A program made the translations under genes and the position numbers. From positions 1 through 33,347 of the forward strand of contig CADDZQ010000011.1 in NCBI GenBank assembly GCA_902812505.1: DNA of 33,347 bases, given 5' to 3'. The notes beneath the pieces are model-generated. The model did not search any database. It worked only from the letters and a program-made list of their open reading frames with translations, and was not told the origin of the DNA. This document shows positions 31,058 to 33,347 of the stretch, one piece after another. The number at the start of each line of letters is the position of its first letter. Positions within the stretch are counted from its first letter, which is position 1. The DNA comes from an archaeon (lineage in GTDB: Archaea > Thermoproteota > Thermoprotei_A > Marsarchaeales > Marsarchaeaceae).

Positions 31058-32425
31058 GTGGTCTGCTTGGTTAAAGAAGAGTTGCTTGGTATTCTTAGGA
31101 CGCGTTTCGGGGATAATTTGATTGTTGATGAAGAGGTTGTTAGAGCCTATTCGCGTGACATGTCGGGCGTGCAGGGTGTTGCGGGTGGCGTAATACGTGT
31201 AACATCTACCAGTCAGGTCAAAGAGGCCGTGGACTTTGCCAGAGATAATGGTGTACCATTGGTTGCTAGGGGGGCTGGCACGAGTCTTGACGGCGAGTCT
31301 GTACCCTTTGACGGTGCACTTGTCCTTGATTTTTCACCTATGAAGAGAGTTCTAGATTTCGACGTTGATAATCATCTTGTAACAGTTGAGCCAGGCGTGG
31401 TTAACCGTGAGCTCAACAACTATTTGAGTCAAAAGGGATTCTTCCTACCCCCGAATCCGGGAAGTTGGGAGATGTCCACGATAGGTGGTAACACATCCAC
31501 GAATGCGGCCGGACCAAGAAGTTATAAGTATGGCTCATTCAGAAGGTGGGTTAAGGGCTTAGAGGTTGTGCTCGGCACTGGGGAGGTAACTAGGCTGGGC
31601 CACTATACAACCAAGTCATCCAGTGGTTTGGACCTAGTAAGCCTGCTTGTTGGAAGCGAGGGGACGCTCGGCCTCTTCACTAAGGTCGTGCTCAGAGTTG
31701 AACCATTACCTGAATCTAGGGTTGGCGTTATAGTGCCGGTGAGGGGTGTGCGGCAGGCCACAAAGGCCGTGGTAGAGCTGTCCCGTAGGCCTTGGCTTGG
31801 GATATCCGCTTTAGAGTTCGTTGATGACAAGTGCATTTCGGCGCTCAACGCTGTTTACGGTGATACGCTACCTGAGGCTCCGGCGGCGCTATTCTTAGAG
31901 GTTGAAGGCAGTAGACGAGAGTTCGAATCGAGGCTCGAAGAGCTTTTGAACACCCTCTCAGGCTTCGAACTCGTGGGTGACCCACTCTACGAAGAGAACG
32001 TGGATGGCATGTGGGATATTCGTGGAAGAATAGCTTTCGCATTGGGTAAACTCTATGGGGAAAACCGCTACAGGGATGATGTTGCTGTACCCGTAAGCTC
32101 CTTCCCCGAGTTGGTGAGTGGCGTAAGCAGGATCCTCGAAGAGAAAGGGTTGGAGTACGCTGTGTTCGGCCACGCGGGGGACGGAAACCTGCACTTAGAG
32201 TTCGACCGCACAAAGCTGAGCGCGGCTGAGCTCGACTCTCTGCTTAGACAGATATTCGGGTTAACGCTGAGCCTAAGGGGCACACTTTCAGGTGAGCACG
32301 GTATTGGGTGGCTTAAGCTTCCCTACGTGGACCTTGAGCACACTGGGGAAGCGATAAACCTTATGCGCAGCATAAAGAGGGTTTTTGACCCCAAAAACAT
32401 ACTAAACCCTCGCAAGGCCTACTGA
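31058..32425 (+). CDS. FAD-linked oxidase, GlcD / D-lactate dehydrogenase type
   Basis: 455 residues with the vanillyl-alcohol-oxidase fold. FAD-binding block: PLVARGAGTSLDGESV, DNHLVTVEPGV, PPNPGSWEMSTIGGNTSTNAAGPRSYKYG and GSEGTLGLFTKV. Cap domain with FGHAGDGNLH (catalytic-site His) and SGEHGIGW near the C terminus. These enzymes oxidise D-2-hydroxy acids (D-lactate, glycolate) and feed electrons to the quinone pool or a carrier. No GlcE/GlcF partners follow, so it may act alone; the true substrate is unknown. The start is GTG 31058. Confidence 0.9.
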   Translation: MVCLVKEELLGILRTRFGDNLIVDEEVVRAYSRDMSGVQGVAGGVIRVTSTSQVKEAVDFARDNGVPLVARGAGTSLDGESVPFDGALVLDFSPMKRVLDFDVDNHLVTVEPGVVNRELNNYLSQKGFFLPPNPGSWEMSTIGGNTSTNAAGPRSYKYGSFRRWVKGLEVVLGTGEVTRLGHYTTKSSSGLDLVSLLVGSEGTLGLFTKVVLRVEPLPESRVGVIVPVRGVRQATKAVVELSRRPWLGISALEFVDDKCISALNAVYGDTLPEAPAALFLEVEGSRREFESRLEELLNTLSGFELVGDPLYEENVDGMWDIRGRIAFALGKLYGENRYRDDVAVPVSSFPELVSGVSRILEEKGLEYAVFGHAGDGNLHLEFDRTKLSAAELDSLLRQIFGLTLSLRGTLSGEHGIGWLKLPYVDLEHTGEAINLMRSIKRVFDPKNILNPRKAY

Positions 32426-32456
32426 TCCTATGCTGAGCGTAGGGTGCTTGGTTAGA

Positions 32457-32466
32457 CTTTTTTCTC
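32457..32466 (+). terminator. T-rich terminator after the FAD oxidase
   Basis: A run of six Ts within pyrimidines, 30 bases after the stop and before the phosphatase gene. Confidence 0.4.
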
Positions 32467-32500
32467 GGAGACATAGTAATCCACAGTGTAAGGATCTAGG

Positions 32501-32983
32501 TTGGATGTGAAAGCACAGTTTTCAAGGTTGCTGAGCATCGTCTCCTCAGCAAACAGGTTTGACTGGGTTGTCCGTGGATTAGCCGTGGGAACGGATAACG
32601 TTTCGGCTGAGACGCTTAAATCAAACGGGATCGACTGTGTTGTGAGTGTTGGGGCAAACCTAGTCGAAGACTACAACGTTGATAAACTCTTCTTGGATGT
32701 TGAAGATGGCGAGCCTCCTAGTGAGGAGCAGAGTGTAAAGGGAGTGGAGTGGATAAATCGAAGAATTAGTGAGGGTAAGTGTGTTTTCGTCCACTGCCAT
32801 GCAGGTATGGGTAGATCCGTGACGCTTGCGGCGTGTTACCTAATAGCCACTGGGTACACTTCTGATGAGGCGCTCAGGCTGCTCCGAGAGAGACACCCCC
32901 AATCTTCGCCTACAAAAACGCAGTTAACATTCCTACGCTCCTTCGAAACAAAATATAGAGGGCTACTCAACCAAGCTAAGTAA
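32501..32983 (+). CDS. Dual-specificity protein phosphatase
   Basis: 160 residues of the cysteine-phosphatase (DSP) fold. The P-loop is VH98-C99-HAGMGR105-S, i.e. H-C-x5-R-S with catalytic C99 and R105. The likely general acid is in LDVEDGEPPSEE (D66 or D69). ACYLIATGYTSDEALRLLRERHPQSSPTKTQ is the usual helix and loop after the P-loop. It dephosphorylates phosphotyrosine, phosphoserine or nucleotide/RNA ends depending on the subfamily. TTG 32501 is used; GTG 32507 is an alternative, and the promoter is weak. Confidence 0.88.
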   Translation: MDVKAQFSRLLSIVSSANRFDWVVRGLAVGTDNVSAETLKSNGIDCVVSVGANLVEDYNVDKLFLDVEDGEPPSEEQSVKGVEWINRRISEGKCVFVHCHAGMGRSVTLAACYLIATGYTSDEALRLLRERHPQSSPTKTQLTFLRSFETKYRGLLNQAK

Positions 32984-33029
32984 GTACACTCCTAAGGGCG
33001 AACTTATACTCTAATGTGGTATCCCATTC

Positions 33030-33347
33030 TCAGATCGCTTGCCTGTACACTTCTAGTAGCTTAGCGTTTACCGTCTTTGGTGAATAGTACTCTTCCACCC
33101 TTCTCCTTAGAGCTTCACCGATGATTCTCCTCTCCTTCTCGCTTTCAAGCATACCTCTTAGCTTTTCGGTGAACTCTACTTGGCTTCCTCGGCTGAATGT
33201 GCACTTATCACTTGATGCTCCAAGCTGCTCTCTTATTATGGGTAAGTCGGATGCGAGGATGGGTATACCGTAACTCATTGCCTCAAGTATCGTGACTGGG
33301 AAAGTGTCCGCCTTTGTTGGTAGAACGAGTATGTCGGTTTTAGGATA
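33030..33347 (-). CDS. GT4-family glycosyltransferase, C-terminal end (5' end outside window)
   Basis: The frame stays open to the right edge of the window, so only the last 105 residues are seen. They carry the nucleotide-sugar signature of GT-B, GT4-type enzymes: DILVLPTKADTFPVTILEAM with the E-x7-E spacing role taken by the D-T-F...E residues, then SYGIPILASDLPIIREQLG. The C-terminal helix RRVEEYYSPKTVNAKLLEVYRQ is usual. It probably builds a cell-surface glycan or glycoprotein; the sugar is unknown. It converges on the phosphatase gene. Confidence 0.85.
   Translation of the reverse strand, partial: YPKTDILVLPTKADTFPVTILEAMSYGIPILASDLPIIREQLGASSDKCTFSRGSQVEFTEKLRGMLESEKERRIIGEALRRRVEEYYSPKTVNAKLLEVYRQAI

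Overview
The window reads as chromosomal DNA of an aerobic, probably thermophilic archaeon of the TACK/Thermoproteota side. Points in favour are archaeal TATA boxes about 25-30 bases upstream of many starts, frequent GTG and TTG starts, an archaeal-type two-domain protein disulfide oxidoreductase, a PhoU-like protein with an AbrB domain, F420-type enzymes, and a fused subunit I+III heme-copper oxidase. I cannot name the genus; Sulfolobales-, Marsarchaeota- or Caldarchaeum-like lineages are possible. I see no rRNA, tRNA, CRISPR array or intact transposase.

Layout. 1-3.8 kb: the end of a membrane protein, a roadblock protein, a QueD/PTPS-like enzyme, a SufT-like Fe-S assembly protein, a four-cysteine HTH regulator, two half-size CtaA-like heme A synthase genes facing each other, and a stand-alone Lon N-domain protein. 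4-8 kb: a small membrane protein, an OsmC-M20 peptidase operon and an APC amino-acid permease. 8.2-9.4 kb: two membrane-anchored cupredoxins in one operon. 9.7-11.4 kb: a metallo-beta-lactamase-fold protein, a small membrane protein and a DDN-like flavin/F420 protein.

11.5-18.4 kb is a respiratory cluster: fused CoxA-CoxC, a CoxD-like subunit, a nine-helix membrane protein I do not recognise, CuA subunit II, a Tat-type Rieske protein and a full-length cytochrome b. With the cupredoxins and CtaA halves it describes a quinol-to-oxygen chain that probably uses blue copper proteins instead of cytochrome c. The cytochrome b appears to carry lysine where a heme-ligating histidine is expected, and the oxidase lacks the usual K-channel lysine. 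These, with the complementary CtaA halves, are the most interesting observations.

18.5-24.3 kb: IMP dehydrogenase, uroporphyrinogen-III synthase, two luciferase-like (F420-type) oxidoreductases, cytidine deaminase and a thiolase. 24.3-27.9 kb: an AT-rich regulatory gap, the disulfide oxidoreductase, two small membrane or secreted proteins, a putative zinc protein and seryl-tRNA synthetase. 28-30.7 kb: a CBS-pair protein, a PhoU/AbrB regulator and a CNNM/CorB-type membrane protein. 31-33.3 kb: a GlcD-type FAD oxidase, a dual-specificity phosphatase and the end of a GT4 glycosyltransferase.

Two start modes recur. Genes that open a transcript usually start about 25-30 bases after a TATA box (leaderless), while genes inside operons carry GAGGTG- or GGTG-like ribosome sites. 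I used this to shorten several reading frames. Convergent genes often overlap by 4-17 bases.
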